Counted from the stretch's first letter, positions 37,941-47,447 are shown. The stretch: 64,000 bases of DNA from an uncultured Metabacillus sp. (GCF_947503125.1 NZ_CANNCR010000003.1:151299-215298); one strand, 5' to 3'. The notes: generated by a model from the letters alone, not told the origin. Program-made: numbers and translations.

Positions 37941-38138
37941 ATGAATGAAAATAACATAGCTAAAGAAGGAGAGAAGATCCGCTTTGAGCGGAATGGATTG
38001 GTACTTTTGGGTGAAGTAGTAAAAGTAAGAGAAGAAAGTGTCATCGTACAGATTAGCAAATCCGATGCAGAAGAAATAAATGTTGAAACACCATTAACTG
38101 TCGTTTCTCACAAAAACTATCAAATTATTAAAGACTAA
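37941..38138 (+). CDS. DUF2187 (YkvS-like) small protein
   Basis: 65 residues from ATG 37941. It has the DUF2187 pattern: EGEKIRFERNGLVLLGEVVKVREESVIVQIS followed by a short C-terminal TVVSHKNYQIIKD. The fold is predicted to be a small beta-barrel of KOW/SH3 type. Function unknown. It is divergent from the TetR gene and followed 25 nt later by another small ORF. Confidence 0.78.
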   Translation: MNENNIAKEGEKIRFERNGLVLLGEVVKVREESVIVQISKSDAEEINVETPLTVVSHKNYQIIKD

Positions 38139-38163
38139 TTTAGCTAGGAAGGTGTGAAATTAG

Positions 38164-38328
38164 ATGGCAACAGATACTCCAAAACCAATTGCTGTTAATT
38201 CAACTATTTCTTTAAAAGGAATTGTTAAGGCTATATTTAATGATACTGTTCATGTTCAAATTGGCGGAAAGATTATTGCCCTGCCAATTTCAGATAGCAA
38301 TCTATTAAAAGGTGACCATGCGAAATAA
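38164..38328 (+). CDS. Small beta-rich protein, 54 residues, unknown
   Basis: ATG 38164 follows AGGAAGGTG with about 8-nt spacing; 54 codons to TAA 38326-38328. The sequence has SLKGIVKAIFNDTVHVQIGGKIIALPIS, a beta-strand pattern reminiscent of the DUF2187 protein just upstream. The two probably form one operon that ends at the terminator 38359-38391. No family is recognised with confidence. Confidence 0.65.
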   Translation: MATDTPKPIAVNSTISLKGIVKAIFNDTVHVQIGGKIIALPISDSNLLKGDHAK

Positions 38329-38358
38329 TGTTCACCGCCCCTTTAATATAGGTATAGA

Positions 38359-38391
38359 AAAAAACGGCTGACCTTTCGGTTAGCCGTTTTT
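38359..38391 (+). terminator. Terminator after small-protein pair
   Basis: AAAACGGCTGACC pairs with GGTTAGCCGTTTT over a 4-nt loop, followed by T residues. Confidence 0.9.
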
Positions 38392-38412
38392 ATGTGTTTC
38401 TTTGGTTATATG

Positions 38413-38526
38413 TTAGATACTGTTTCGGGGTAACCATTCGATCATTGTTCGCTGAATATATTCCGCAATAATTGCCCCCTCTTTTTTTGATGCATCGCCG
38501 CATTTTCTGCAAGAAGCGGACAGCAT
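38413..38526 (-). other. Possible 37-residue minus-strand ORF or gene remnant
   Basis: Minus-strand ATG 38526 opens 37 codons ending at 38413. The peptide has CRKCGDASKKEGAIIAEYIQ and TMIEWLPRNSI, with a CxxC pair and protein-like composition. There is no ribosome binding site and an in-frame stop lies three codons upstream, so it may be the tail of a lost gene. Confidence 0.25.
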
Positions 38527-38548
38527 GGACACGTGCTAATCAATTAGA

Positions 38549-38603
38549 AAAAAAGACTATCTTTAAATAGACGAAACCATCTTTTTTAAAGATAGTCTTT
38601 TTA
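38549..38603. terminator. Long hairpin before the YesM-type kinase gene
   Basis: AAAAGACTATCTTTAAA pairs with TTTAAAGATAGTCTTTT, with T or A tracts on both sides, so it could end transcription in either direction. Confidence 0.6.
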
Positions 38604-38676
38604 TCTATCATTTTACGATTTATAATTATCAAAATATCAGTAAAAAGCAGATGGAAATCCAAATGGAGGATGAATC

Positions 38677-40437
38677 ATGAGATTTCGAGGCAGAGTAAAG
38701 CATTATTTTAACAAATACGTTATTGAAAGCATTAAGCACAAGTTAATGGGGACCCTGCTTCTGGTCATGATGGTTCCGCTTTTAATCTTCATGCTGATCT
38801 CAACTCATATTTCCAGAGGAACCGTTGAGTCATCAGAAATTAGCTCCAATCTTTCCCGGATGGAACTTTCGAAGAGTTATATTGAAGAGCAAATGTACTG
38901 GTATAATGACTTTTTATTTTCAGCACTTGTGGACGAAAAGCTGGTGCCAAGCATTACGACTGTTGATAATATAAGCACGATTAATGCTTTTAATATACAG
39001 TCCTATCTAAAAGATAAACTATTTGGTTTATATAATGGGGATGATGATATTTTATCTGCCTCACTTGTTTCCTATGAGGATGATCGCTTATACAAAGTGG
39101 AAATGAACGATTTTTATGTAAGCAATGATGTAAGCTCACCATCGAATCAAAATAAGAAAGACGCTATTTTCAATGTCGATCCAGCTACAGAAAGTTTTTC
39201 ATTATCGCGTAATATCTATCGATTTGAGGACCAAAAGCTGGTTGGGAGACTTGAAATACAAGTGGTGTTTTCATTTATGGATCATATAGCCGAAAACCTG
39301 CAAAGTAATGAAGAAGAGTCCGTATTGCTTCTTGATTCCCATGGGAATTTGCTCTTTAATCCGGATCAGCTCAATATGAATAGAGAGATCAGCAAGGACA
39401 TCTCCAACGAAATCATTTCTTCACAAGAAAGCCATTACTTGAAGAAGGATAAGAATTATTATTTCTTTCAGGAAATGATGAACGGAAAAATCATCTTATT
39501 AAAAGTGGTCCCAGAAGAAGTGATGATGGTAGGAGCGGTTTATATTGGCCAATCTGGTTTCGTCATTCTTATTATATCGATCTTCTTAACGGTTTTATTA
39601 TCGATTATCGTCTCAAATCAAGTGGCCAAACCAATTGTAGCACTCTCTAAGACAATGGAACATGTTGAAGATACAAACTTTAACGTTCAAATAAACGATA
39701 GACGTACAGACGAAATAGGGATTCTTCAAAGAAAATATAAAGAAATGATAGAACGAATCAGGGAACTGATCGAAAAGGATTATAAACGCGAAATGGAAAA
39801 TCGCGATGCACAATTTCTTGCCCTGCAAGCACAAATTAATCCGCATTTTTTATATAATACGCTGCAAGTCATCAGCGGGATGGCTTTGAAAAAACAAGCT
39901 AAAGACATGTATGAAATGACACAGCGTCTTGCGAACATGTTTCGTTATATCACAAATAAGCGTGGAGACTTGGTTCCTATCCGTGAAGAGGTTAGCCATT
40001 TGAAAAATTATTTATATATTCAAAAAGTTAGATTTGGTGAAAATATTTCGATTCACTTATTTGTTGATGAAGCTGTCAATGATGGCCTTATTCCGCTTTT
40101 ATCCCTGCAGCCGATTGTAGAAAACTCTTTTAAACATGGCTTTGAGTCACAAATTGAAAAAGGCAGGATTAAAATTGATATTCAAAAAATATTTGATGAA
40201 ATTGAAATTGTCATTGAAGATAATGGTGTGGGAATGACAGCACATGTTTTAGATGAGATTAGGAGAAAGCTGCTGATTGATGAGGGGCCACAAAATCGAA
40301 GCATTGGCTTAAAAAATGTAGATGCGAGACTGAAGCTTTATTTCGGAAATGATTATGGGATTGAGCTATACAGTAAGGAAGCGGATTATACAAGAGTGAT
40401 TTTAAGAATGCCGTATATACAAAGGGATGTGAATTGA
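38677..40437 (+). CDS. YesM-type sensor histidine kinase
   Basis: 586 residues. A membrane segment near 22-45, an extracellular sensor of Cache type (about 46-285), a second membrane segment near 290-310, then HAMP (about 312-365). The His_kinase domain has ALQAQINPHFLYNTLQVISGM near residue 390 with the phosphorylated His. The ATPase has QPIVENSFKHGF, EDNGVGM and SIGLKNVDARLKLYFG. The response regulator starts 1 nt after the stop. The pair precedes a sugar ABC importer and GH42 gene and probably controls them. Confidence 0.92.
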   Translation: MRFRGRVKHYFNKYVIESIKHKLMGTLLLVMMVPLLIFMLISTHISRGTVESSEISSNLSRMELSKSYIEEQMYWYNDFLFSALVDEKLVPSITTVDNISTINAFNIQSYLKDKLFGLYNGDDDILSASLVSYEDDRLYKVEMNDFYVSNDVSSPSNQNKKDAIFNVDPATESFSLSRNIYRFEDQKLVGRLEIQVVFSFMDHIAENLQSNEEESVLLLDSHGNLLFNPDQLNMNREISKDISNEIISSQESHYLKKDKNYYFFQEMMNGKIILLKVVPEEVMMVGAVYIGQSGFVILIISIFLTVLLSIIVSNQVAKPIVALSKTMEHVEDTNFNVQINDRRTDEIGILQRKYKEMIERIRELIEKDYKREMENRDAQFLALQAQINPHFLYNTLQVISGMALKKQAKDMYEMTQRLANMFRYITNKRGDLVPIREEVSHLKNYLYIQKVRFGENISIHLFVDEAVNDGLIPLLSLQPIVENSFKHGFESQIEKGRIKIDIQKIFDEIEIVIEDNGVGMTAHVLDEIRRKLLIDEGPQNRSIGLKNVDARLKLYFGNDYGIELYSKEADYTRVILRMPYIQRDVN

Positions 40438-40438
40438 T

Positions 40439-41512
40439 ATGAATACTATCTTACTTGTTGACGATGAAAGCTGGACTAGAGAAACGGTTAAAGCATTAAT
40501 AGATTTCGAATCATTAGACATCACACATCTAATAGAGGCAACAAATGGGGAAGAAGCCCTTGAATCCATTAAACGCAAACGCCCTGATTTCATCATAACA
40601 GATATGAAGATGCCGGGAATTGATGGAATTGGACTGCTTGAAGTACTTGAAAAAGATTTTTCACATATCCCGGTCATCGTTCTAAGCGGTTATCAAGACT
40701 TTGTTTATACTAGACAAGCCATTAAATCACGTGTGATTGAATATTTACCAAAGCCTGTCGATGGAACAGAACTAAATAAAGCATTAGAGAAAGCTTTGTA
40801 TGAAAAAAGAAAATGGAAACAGCAGCAAATAGGTTTCCCATTATTTACAGTAAATCCTGAACTGGAAGAATTAATTCAACCCTTTCATCACACTCTGGCT
40901 TTTTCCTTAAAGGAATTGAATGCTTCCGAGCTTTCTAAAAGTATTGAGCGGTTTCTTAGCAAATTAAATGATTCCCAAAAGAAAGATGAATTGCTAATTT
41001 TTCACTTGCATCAAGAATTTTTATTTCTCCTTAAGGAAGCTTTGAAGGAACATGACCTTAGAATGGAGGATATCGGTTTAGATTGGGAGCAATTGAGCCA
41101 CCATGCAAATATCACGGTTGAAGATGAGCTTACAAACCAATTAAATATCGGCAAACAAATCATGATAAAATTTGATGAAATCAGGAAACAGAAAAACAAA
41201 ATAAACTTGGAAGATATTAAGGACTATATTGATAATCATTCTGCGTCACCGAATTTATCACTTGAAATGATCGCTAAAACCTTTTTTGTCAGCAAAGAAT
41301 ATTTAACGACAGCCTTTAAAAAAAGATATGGCTGCAATGTGACTGAGTATATCATCACAAAACGGATGGAAAAGGCAAAAGAGCTAATCATGACTACTTC
41401 ATTACAATATAAGACAATTGCCGAAATGGTTGGATATGAAGATGTTTCATATTTTTATCGCGTTTTTAAAAAATACTTTGGAACATCTCCAGGAACAATT
41501 CGGAAAACTTAA
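40439..41512 (+). CDS. YesN-type response regulator, AraC output domain
   Basis: 357 residues. Receiver: LLVDDESWTRE at the N-terminus, phosphoacceptor Asp in DFIITDMKMPGIDGIGLLE, VLSGYQDFVYTRQAI and YLPKPVDG. Middle linker of about 120 residues. The C-terminal AraC-type DNA-binding domain (about 255-357) ends in EMVGYEDVSYFYRVFKKYFGTSPGTIRK. Partner of the kinase at 38677. Expected to activate the importer genes starting at 41599. Confidence 0.92.
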   Translation: MNTILLVDDESWTRETVKALIDFESLDITHLIEATNGEEALESIKRKRPDFIITDMKMPGIDGIGLLEVLEKDFSHIPVIVLSGYQDFVYTRQAIKSRVIEYLPKPVDGTELNKALEKALYEKRKWKQQQIGFPLFTVNPELEELIQPFHHTLAFSLKELNASELSKSIERFLSKLNDSQKKDELLIFHLHQEFLFLLKEALKEHDLRMEDIGLDWEQLSHHANITVEDELTNQLNIGKQIMIKFDEIRKQKNKINLEDIKDYIDNHSASPNLSLEMIAKTFFVSKEYLTTAFKKRYGCNVTEYIITKRMEKAKELIMTTSLQYKTIAEMVGYEDVSYFYRVFKKYFGTSPGTIRKT

Positions 41513-41523
41513 AATAGTCCAAA

Positions 41524-41537
41524 TGTAAGCGTTAATA
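41524..41537 (+). promoter_or_regulatory. cre-like site before the sugar importer
   Basis: TGTAAGCGTTAATA matches the CcpA consensus except for one base near the 3' end. It lies 62 nt before the binding-protein gene. Confidence 0.6.
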
Positions 41538-41598
41538 TTTTCAATTTCATAACCAATACAAACAGATTATGATTAAAACAGAAAGGGGAGATTACCAA

Positions 41599-42882
41599 AT
41601 GAGAAAAGCGCTTACATTATTTCTTGTTTCCATTTTATTTGCAGGTTTACTTGCAGGGTGTACTGCACCCGGCAGCAGCAGTTCATCTGGTGATACAGGT
41701 GGAGGCGATGGGAAAAAGGTAGAATTAAAGGTCTTTATCGGACAGCCTCGTTTTAAGGAGCAATACGAAACATATATTGATCAGTTTATTAAAAAACAAA
41801 AAGAAGAAAAAGGTCGAGATGTAACAGTTAAGCTTGAATTGCCAAGTGTGAATGAAGCAGATCAGTTATTAAAAACACGTCTAGCTTCTGGTGATAGTCC
41901 GGATGTTTTTGCCCTTCATGCGGTCAATGATATCCCGGTATATGATAAGGCAGGTTATTTAGAGAATTTATCTGGTGAACCATTTGTGGAAAATCTTTAT
42001 GACACAGTATCACCAGCGGTTACAAGAGATGGCAAGGTTCTTGCTGTACCTTTAGAAACACTACAATGGGGATTTATTTATAACAAAGATATTTTTGAAG
42101 AAAATGGTATTGAAGTACCAAAAACGCTCACAGAAATGAAAGCGGTTATAAAAACACTTGAAGATAAAGGAATTACACCATTCATTCGTGCTTATAAAGA
42201 TTCCTATATTCCACAGCTGTTCCTACCTTTAACGGTTGGTGCATTAGAAAGTACAACAAACAAAGGTTTTATCGACAGCATGAATACTGGAGAAGGCTCA
42301 TTTGCTGATTTAAAAGGCATGTTTGAGATCATTGATCTTGTTCATGCTCATGGAACAGACCGTCCATTTGAAGTTGGTCAGGATCAGGGGGCTGCAGCCT
42401 TTGCGAGCGGTGAAGCAGCTATGTGGGTTCAAGGACCATGGATGGCCGAGTCTATGCTTGCAACAAATGAAAAGTTCAACTTCGGTGTTGCAGCACTTCC
42501 GATTAATGATGATCCAAATGCTACGCTCATTAATTTAAGTACATCTACATCTCTAGCAGTTTCAAAAGTAAGCAAAGTGAAAGACGTAGCGAAAGATTTT
42601 GTGAACTATATCTTAGATGAACAAGATTCTAGTGCATTTTATGAGAGCTTAGGCTTTAATCCGATTTCTGAAGTTCATACATTTGAAACTTACCCTTGGT
42701 TAAAGGATTCGGCGAAATATGTGGAAGAAGGAAAAGTGTATCAGGATCCGGTTATTCCTGCAGCAGTAAAATCTGCTTCTGAAAAATTACTGCAAAGCTA
42801 CTATGCTGGCGATTCCTCTAAAGAAGATGTTATTAAAGGATTAGACCGGGCATGGCAGGAGTATAACAAAGTGAATAAATAA
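41599..42882 (+). CDS. Sugar ABC transporter substrate-binding lipoprotein
   Basis: 427 residues from ATG 41599 (GAAAGGGGAG upstream). A lipoprotein signal ends in the lipobox LLAGC with Cys21, then a Ser/Gly linker. The mature part is a family 1 solute-binding protein: KVFIGQPRFKEQYETYIDQF, LASGDSPDVFALHA and FASGEAAMWVQGPWMAESML. It would capture an oligosaccharide for the two permeases downstream. No ATPase gene is in the cluster, so a shared MsmX-type ATPase is probably used. Confidence 0.93.
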   Translation: MRKALTLFLVSILFAGLLAGCTAPGSSSSSGDTGGGDGKKVELKVFIGQPRFKEQYETYIDQFIKKQKEEKGRDVTVKLELPSVNEADQLLKTRLASGDSPDVFALHAVNDIPVYDKAGYLENLSGEPFVENLYDTVSPAVTRDGKVLAVPLETLQWGFIYNKDIFEENGIEVPKTLTEMKAVIKTLEDKGITPFIRAYKDSYIPQLFLPLTVGALESTTNKGFIDSMNTGEGSFADLKGMFEIIDLVHAHGTDRPFEVGQDQGAAAFASGEAAMWVQGPWMAESMLATNEKFNFGVAALPINDDPNATLINLSTSTSLAVSKVSKVKDVAKDFVNYILDEQDSSAFYESLGFNPISEVHTFETYPWLKDSAKYVEEGKVYQDPVIPAAVKSASEKLLQSYYAGDSSKEDVIKGLDRAWQEYNKVNK

Positions 42883-42900
42883 ACGATATACGTAAATAGT

Positions 42901-42930
42901 GAAAGACAGTTTTTTATAGACTGTCTTTCA
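42901..42930 (+). terminator. Hairpin between binding protein and permease genes
   Basis: GAAAGACAGT pairs with ACTGTCTTTC. Hairpins here are common in such operons and usually stabilise the binding-protein message or partly terminate it, giving more binding protein than permease. Confidence 0.65.
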
Positions 42931-42965
42931 TTATAAGAATTATAGAATGAAAGGAATGAAACCAA

Positions 42966-43907
42966 GTGCCTGTTAAAGAATTGAATGTACCAAATGTACC
43001 TATGAAGGAAGCGGCAACGAAGAAAAAGCTTAAAACAAAAAGCAACCATTTAAGTTTGATTTTATTTGTCCTTCCGGCATTTGCTTTTTATTTCGTGTTT
43101 TTATTTATCCCAACGATTGGTGCAGGAGTGTATAGCTTTACGGACTGGAATGGATTAAATCCAACGTTCAACTTTGTTGGATTCAGTAATTATTTTGAGG
43201 CCTTTAGTGATGATCCAGCATTTAGACATTCCTTTTGGTTTACGTTGCGTTACACGATTTTCATGTTTGTGATTCAAAATGTTGCCGCATTGCTTTTAGC
43301 TTTATTAATAGAGTCACGAATGAAATCAAAAGGATTTTTTCGAACGATTTTCTTTATGCCAAATATGATAAGTTTAATCATTAGCTCATTAATGTTCTCA
43401 TTCATTTTTACAAATGTCTTTCCAGAACTTTCAGAACAAGCCCTCTTCTCGATTTTAGATCAGTCCTGGATTGGGGATGCTAGGGTATCATTTTACTCAA
43501 TTTTAATTGTTTCGCTTTGGCAGGGAATTGGCTATATGATGGTTATTTATATGGCAGCATTACAAGGCGTTCCAAAACAATTAAAAGAAGCTTCAATGAT
43601 TGATGGTGCAAATGTTTTTCAACGATTAAGACATGTTGTAATTCCAATGATTATGCATGCGATTACCATTTGTTCGTTCTTAACCTTAAATGGAGCGTTT
43701 AAAGTATTCGATGTTGTCTATGCTTTGACACAAGGCGGTCCAGGGACTTCAACTCAAGTAATGGCTTTAAATATTTACGAGGAAGCCTTCTCTAATAACT
43801 TCCGTTTCGGCTATGCCAATGCAAAAGCAATGATTCTGTTCCTCGTTGTATTGATTATTACATTGATTCAAGTAACGATCTTAAAGCGTAAGGAGGTTGA
43901 AGCATGA
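42966..43907 (+). CDS. Sugar ABC transporter permease (MalF type)
   Basis: 313 residues with six membrane segments, GTG start at 42966 after GAAAGGAATG. The ABC-permease EAA loop reads KQLKEASMIDGANVFQRLRHVVIP near residue 205. The ending IYEEAFSNNFRFGYANAKAMILF is typical of CUT1 inner-membrane subunits. The last 4 nt overlap the next permease gene. Acts with the proteins at 41599 and 43904. Confidence 0.93.
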   Translation: MPVKELNVPNVPMKEAATKKKLKTKSNHLSLILFVLPAFAFYFVFLFIPTIGAGVYSFTDWNGLNPTFNFVGFSNYFEAFSDDPAFRHSFWFTLRYTIFMFVIQNVAALLLALLIESRMKSKGFFRTIFFMPNMISLIISSLMFSFIFTNVFPELSEQALFSILDQSWIGDARVSFYSILIVSLWQGIGYMMVIYMAALQGVPKQLKEASMIDGANVFQRLRHVVIPMIMHAITICSFLTLNGAFKVFDVVYALTQGGPGTSTQVMALNIYEEAFSNNFRFGYANAKAMILFLVVLIITLIQVTILKRKEVEA

Positions 43908-44728
43908 GGGAGAACCGTGCCGTTTCATTTTCCATTAACCTAATCTTGACTGTTTTTGCGGTTATTTCATTTTTTCCGATCTATATGGCCGTGATCAATT
44001 CTTTTAAATCAAAAGGGGAAATCTTTAACTCGGTGTTATCAATGCCCAATTCACTTTCACTAGAAAACTATCTTGGTGTTTTTACAGAGTTAAACCTATT
44101 AGGAAGTGGTTTTAATACATTGATTGTTACCGTAATTGGCCTTGCGGGGATTGTATTTTGCGGGTCACTTGCCGGCTATAAGCTTGCTAGAACATCAGGG
44201 AAACTTAGTGCACTAATTTTTACGCTTTTCATTGCCTCAATGCTCGTACCTTTTCACTCGATCATGATTACGTTGAGTCAAATGGCAAAAATTCTTGGCT
44301 TCCAAGGATCACTTTATGGTCTTGGTCTCATTTATATTGGGCTGGGTGTAAACATGGCTGTGTTTCTCTATCACGGATTTGTGAAATCGATTCCGAAAGA
44401 GCTGGAGGAAGCAGCGAAGATTGATGGCTGCAACGATTTTCAAATCTTTATTAAAATTATTTTTCCATTGCTTAAACCGATAACGGCAACCATATTGGTA
44501 TTGAATGTGCTTTGGCTTTGGAACGATTTCCTCTTGCCATTGATCATGCTGACAGATGTCAATAATTATACTCTTATGCTATCGATTAATATGCTGTTCG
44601 GCCAATATGTTGCAGACTGGCCGAAGATCCTGGCTGCATTGGTATTAACAGCATTGCCTGTTATCGTCTTCTATGCCTTTTTCCAAAAATATATTTTGGA
44701 AGGCATTGCTGATGGTGCGATTAAGTAA
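43904..44728 (+). CDS. Sugar ABC transporter permease (MalG type)
   Basis: 274 residues, six membrane segments. The EAA loop is KELEEAAKIDGCNDFQIFIKIIFPLLKP near residue 165-190. The C-terminal QKYILEGIADGAIK ending is the hallmark of MalG-type CUT1 subunits. ATG 43904 overlaps the preceding stop. GH42 starts 22 nt downstream, so the imported sugar is probably a galactoside. Confidence 0.93.
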   Translation: MRENRAVSFSINLILTVFAVISFFPIYMAVINSFKSKGEIFNSVLSMPNSLSLENYLGVFTELNLLGSGFNTLIVTVIGLAGIVFCGSLAGYKLARTSGKLSALIFTLFIASMLVPFHSIMITLSQMAKILGFQGSLYGLGLIYIGLGVNMAVFLYHGFVKSIPKELEEAAKIDGCNDFQIFIKIIFPLLKPITATILVLNVLWLWNDFLLPLIMLTDVNNYTLMLSINMLFGQYVADWPKILAALVLTALPVIVFYAFFQKYILEGIADGAIK

Positions 44729-44750
44729 TGGATGAAAGGAAGAGAGAAAG

Positions 44751-45836
44751 TTGAAGCAATTACTATATGGTGTCGCTTATTATGACGAATATATGCCGTA
44801 TGACCGGCTGGAAACCGATATCCAAATGATGAAGGATGCAGGAATCAATGTCGTCCGCATCGCTGAATCAACATGGAGTACCCATGAGCCGCAAAACGGA
44901 GTCTTTGATTTTACATCTGTTAATAGAGTACTAGATGCCATGCATAAAGCGGAAATTTCTGTTATTGTCGGCACTCCGACCTATGCGGTGCCTACTTGGA
45001 TGGTAAAAGAACATCCAGACGTATTAGCTGTCACGAAGCAAGGCAAGGGAAAGTATGGCGCAAGACAAATTATGGATATTACAAATCCGACCTATTTATT
45101 TTATGCAGAGCGGATCATTCGAAAGCTGATGGAAAATGTGAAAGACCATCCAGCCATCATCGGTTATCAAATCGATAATGAAACGAAGCATTATGATACG
45201 AGCGGACCGAATGTCCAGCATCAATTTGTGAAGTATTTAAAAGAGAAATTTAAAACGACAGAGGCTTTAAATAAGGAGTTTGGACTTGCATATTGGAGCA
45301 ATGATGTTCATGCTTGGGAGGATATGCCTTCGGTTGTTGGGACAATTAACGGCAGCTTAGGAGCAGAGTTTTCTAAGTTTCAGCGCAAGCTTGTGGACGA
45401 TTTTCTCGCATGGCAGGTTGATATTGTCAAGGAATATCGCCGAGAAGGACAATTTATTACGCAAAACTTTGACTTTGAATGGCGAGGCTATTCATATGGA
45501 ATTCAGCCGAACGTCAACCATTTTACTGCATCAGAACCATTTGATATTACCGGAGTGGATATTTATCATCCATCACAGGATGATTTAACAGGAATGGAAA
45601 TTTCCTTTGGCGGGGATGTCGCTCGTTCAACGAAACAGCAAAATTATCTTGTCCTTGAAACAGAGGCACAAGCCTTTACGAATTGGACACCTTATCCAGG
45701 CCAGCTTCGCTTACAGGCTTTCAGTCATGTTGCCTCAGGAACTAAAGGACTTATTTCATATTGCCTAATTAAACCACTAGTATTTCCATTGAATTACAAT
45801 AAATATATAACATGGGTTATTAATAAAGAGGGCTAA
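44751..45836 (+). pseudogene. GH42 beta-galactosidase, 3' half lost
   Basis: TTG start after GGAAGAGAGAAAG. The first ~337 residues are a normal GH42 catalytic barrel: GVAYYDEYMPYDRLETD at the start, acid/base Glu144 in YQIDNETKHY, nucleophile Glu303 in YLVLETEAQAF, then AFSHVASGTKGLISY. Family members run to about 650-690 residues. Here the homology stops near base 45762 and 24 unrelated residues follow to the stop. The rest of the barrel, the trimerisation domain and the C-terminal domain are missing, so activity is unlikely although both catalytic residues remain. Cause: the rearrangement of 45.76-47.05 kb. Confidence 0.88.
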
Positions 45837-45840
45837 TTAA

Positions 45841-46381
45841 CTGAACAAAAAGTTTATTTAATATTTTACTTCTAGGTTCAGCACTGATATTAACACCTTC
45901 ACTAGCAAGTGCTTCACCTGGTGGTCTTGATAGCAATGGAGGCCATACTTGCCGTACAAACTGTGCACAATATGGTCTAAATAATGGTGAGTACCACTAT
46001 CATAGGAATGGAGAAATTGTTAGGGTTCCTAGTAATACACCAAGTAAACCAACAGTTAATACCAGCAACAGTGCTTATAATGAAGCTGTTAAACTAGGTA
46101 ATATTTTAACCTCGCAATTATTATCATATAATCAAGCAATAAATAGTGGAGAAATAACTAAAATCAATAATTTATATGATTCTTTCACTAAACAATTGAA
46201 AGTTGTAGAGTCAAAGATTGGTAAAGTTTCAGGTTCTTCAAATCGTTCTAGCTTGAACGAAAAATACGTTAAACCTGCAAAAGTTGCTATAGAGCGAACA
46301 ATTTACTAAGTATCGCAGTACCGATTATTAAATGCAATTAATACAAATGTTGCAGCTGGTAATTTAGGAAAAGCAATTTAA
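45841..46381 (+). pseudogene. Secreted YHYH-domain protein, decayed
   Basis: A reading frame with a signal peptide (NILLLGSALILTPSLASA) and then SPGGLDSNGGHTCRTNCAQYG and NNGEYHYHRNGE, the YHYH-domain pattern of small secreted Bacillus proteins, plus a helical C-terminal part. It is broken at both ends. The likely start is CTG at 45841 behind GAGGG with a frameshift (one extra base) after six codons, and an in-frame TAA interrupts the end before VSQYRLLNAINTN. The upstream start codon may once have been ATG or TTG. No partner gene is seen; it looks like an insertion into the galactosidase region. Confidence 0.72.
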
Positions 46382-46383
46382 GG

Positions 46384-46530
46384 ACGATCAATCTTTGTCC
46401 AGATACAGCGCATATCGAAGCAGGCGGCGGTGATCCGATAGAAGTGATTAAAAAGTATGCGAATCGCATTAAATACATTCACTTCAAAGATTATCATAAT
46501 GGAAAATTTCTCCCTTTAGGAGAAGGACAT
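46384..46530 (+). pseudogene. Sugar phosphate isomerase/epimerase fragment
   Basis: About 49 codons of a xylose-isomerase-like TIM-barrel protein (IolE/IolI type): NLCPDTAHIEAGGGDPIEVI, then RIKYIHFKDY and KFLPLGEGH. No start codon or ribosome binding site fits. The frame continues without a stop into the reverse-transcriptase fragment that follows. It is probably what is left of the gene that once lay downstream of the GH42 gene. Confidence 0.75.
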
Positions 46531-46809
46531 CAAAAATTCGGAATACCAACAGTAGTGGATAGAGTAGTTCAACAAGCCACTCATCAAGTACTCAGTCCGA
46601 TATTTGAAGAACAGTTCAGTGAATTCAGTTACGACTTTAGACCAAAAAGAAGTTGTGAGATGGCAATTATAAAAAGCTTGGAATTTCTGAATGATGGACA
46701 CGATTGGGTAGTGGACATTGACCTTGAAAGATTCTTCGATACGGTCCACCACGATAAACTCATGCGAATTATAGCCAAAATCGTTGCCACACCGATGAAC
46801 GTACATTAG
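46531..46809 (+). mobile_element. Group II intron reverse transcriptase fragment
   Basis: About 85 codons of an LtrA-type intron-encoded protein: FGIPTVVDRVVQQATHQVLSPIFEEQF, then YDFRPKRSCEMAI and the first catalytic motif VDIDLERFFDTVHHDKLM. Homology stops near 46785 and the frame ends at 46809. The YADD motif, maturase and endonuclease domains, and intron RNA ends are all absent. A dead remnant fused in frame to the isomerase fragment. Confidence 0.85.
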
Positions 46810-47231
46810 GTGGCTTATTTTATGACCTTTGTGACGAAGTAAATGAACTTGATTGGGCTTGTCGCATAGCAGCAATTAATCGAGCTTCCTCAAGATGTCT
46901 TGAAGAAGACGAATAAACAAACACAACAATTACTTAAAAATCAACTATCAAAATGGAATTCAGGTCTACCAAGCTACATCAGGGCTTACCTACCTAATTT
47001 GGTTTGCGAAAGTTGAGTAATAAATTTATTATGGTCTAAAGAGTTTTTTTATTTCTTTGGACCTATTTTGTTTTTCCTATTTATGCCACTAGACAAAAAA
47101 TGATAATTTATTTATTATTATAAATATTATGACGAATTATAGTTTGAAAGTTAAACATTCTGTCTTTTTCATTAAGAAAACTATCTTAGATTAGGAAGGG
47201 AAATTTATGAATCATTTATATTTTGATATTT
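46786..47231. other. Degenerate intergenic DNA with unassigned coding debris
   Basis: No intact gene. One frame (46786-46917) encodes CHTDERTLGGLFYDLCDEVNE and then LDWACRIAAINRASS; a shifted frame (about 46918-47020) encodes LLKNQLSKWNSGLPSYIRAY. Both look like protein fragments of unknown origin. A GGTCTAAAGA / TCTTTGGACC hairpin lies at about 47033-47065. Beyond it the DNA is very AT-rich. Confidence 0.5.
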
Positions 47232-47245
47232 TGTAAGCGTTATCA
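47232..47245 (+). promoter_or_regulatory. Consensus cre site upstream of the sensor operon
   Basis: TGTAAGCGTTATCA matches TGWAANCGNTNWCA at every position. It lies about 200 nt before the first gene of the three-component sensor and probably imposes CcpA repression. Confidence 0.8.
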
Positions 47246-47447
47246 AATTGAAATGTAAAAGATTTTTAATGTAATTATTCAAGAAATATTGTTTTATTTT
47301 ATTTATAATTACTATTTTTATTTAAAGGTAATTACTTCATTTCTTTATATTAAACCCTTGCTTTATGCTTTTTCATTCTTATAAACAAAGTTAGTAATCA
47401 ACGATAAAAAAATGTTCATATTGAAAGCAATAATAGGAGAGGAACTT

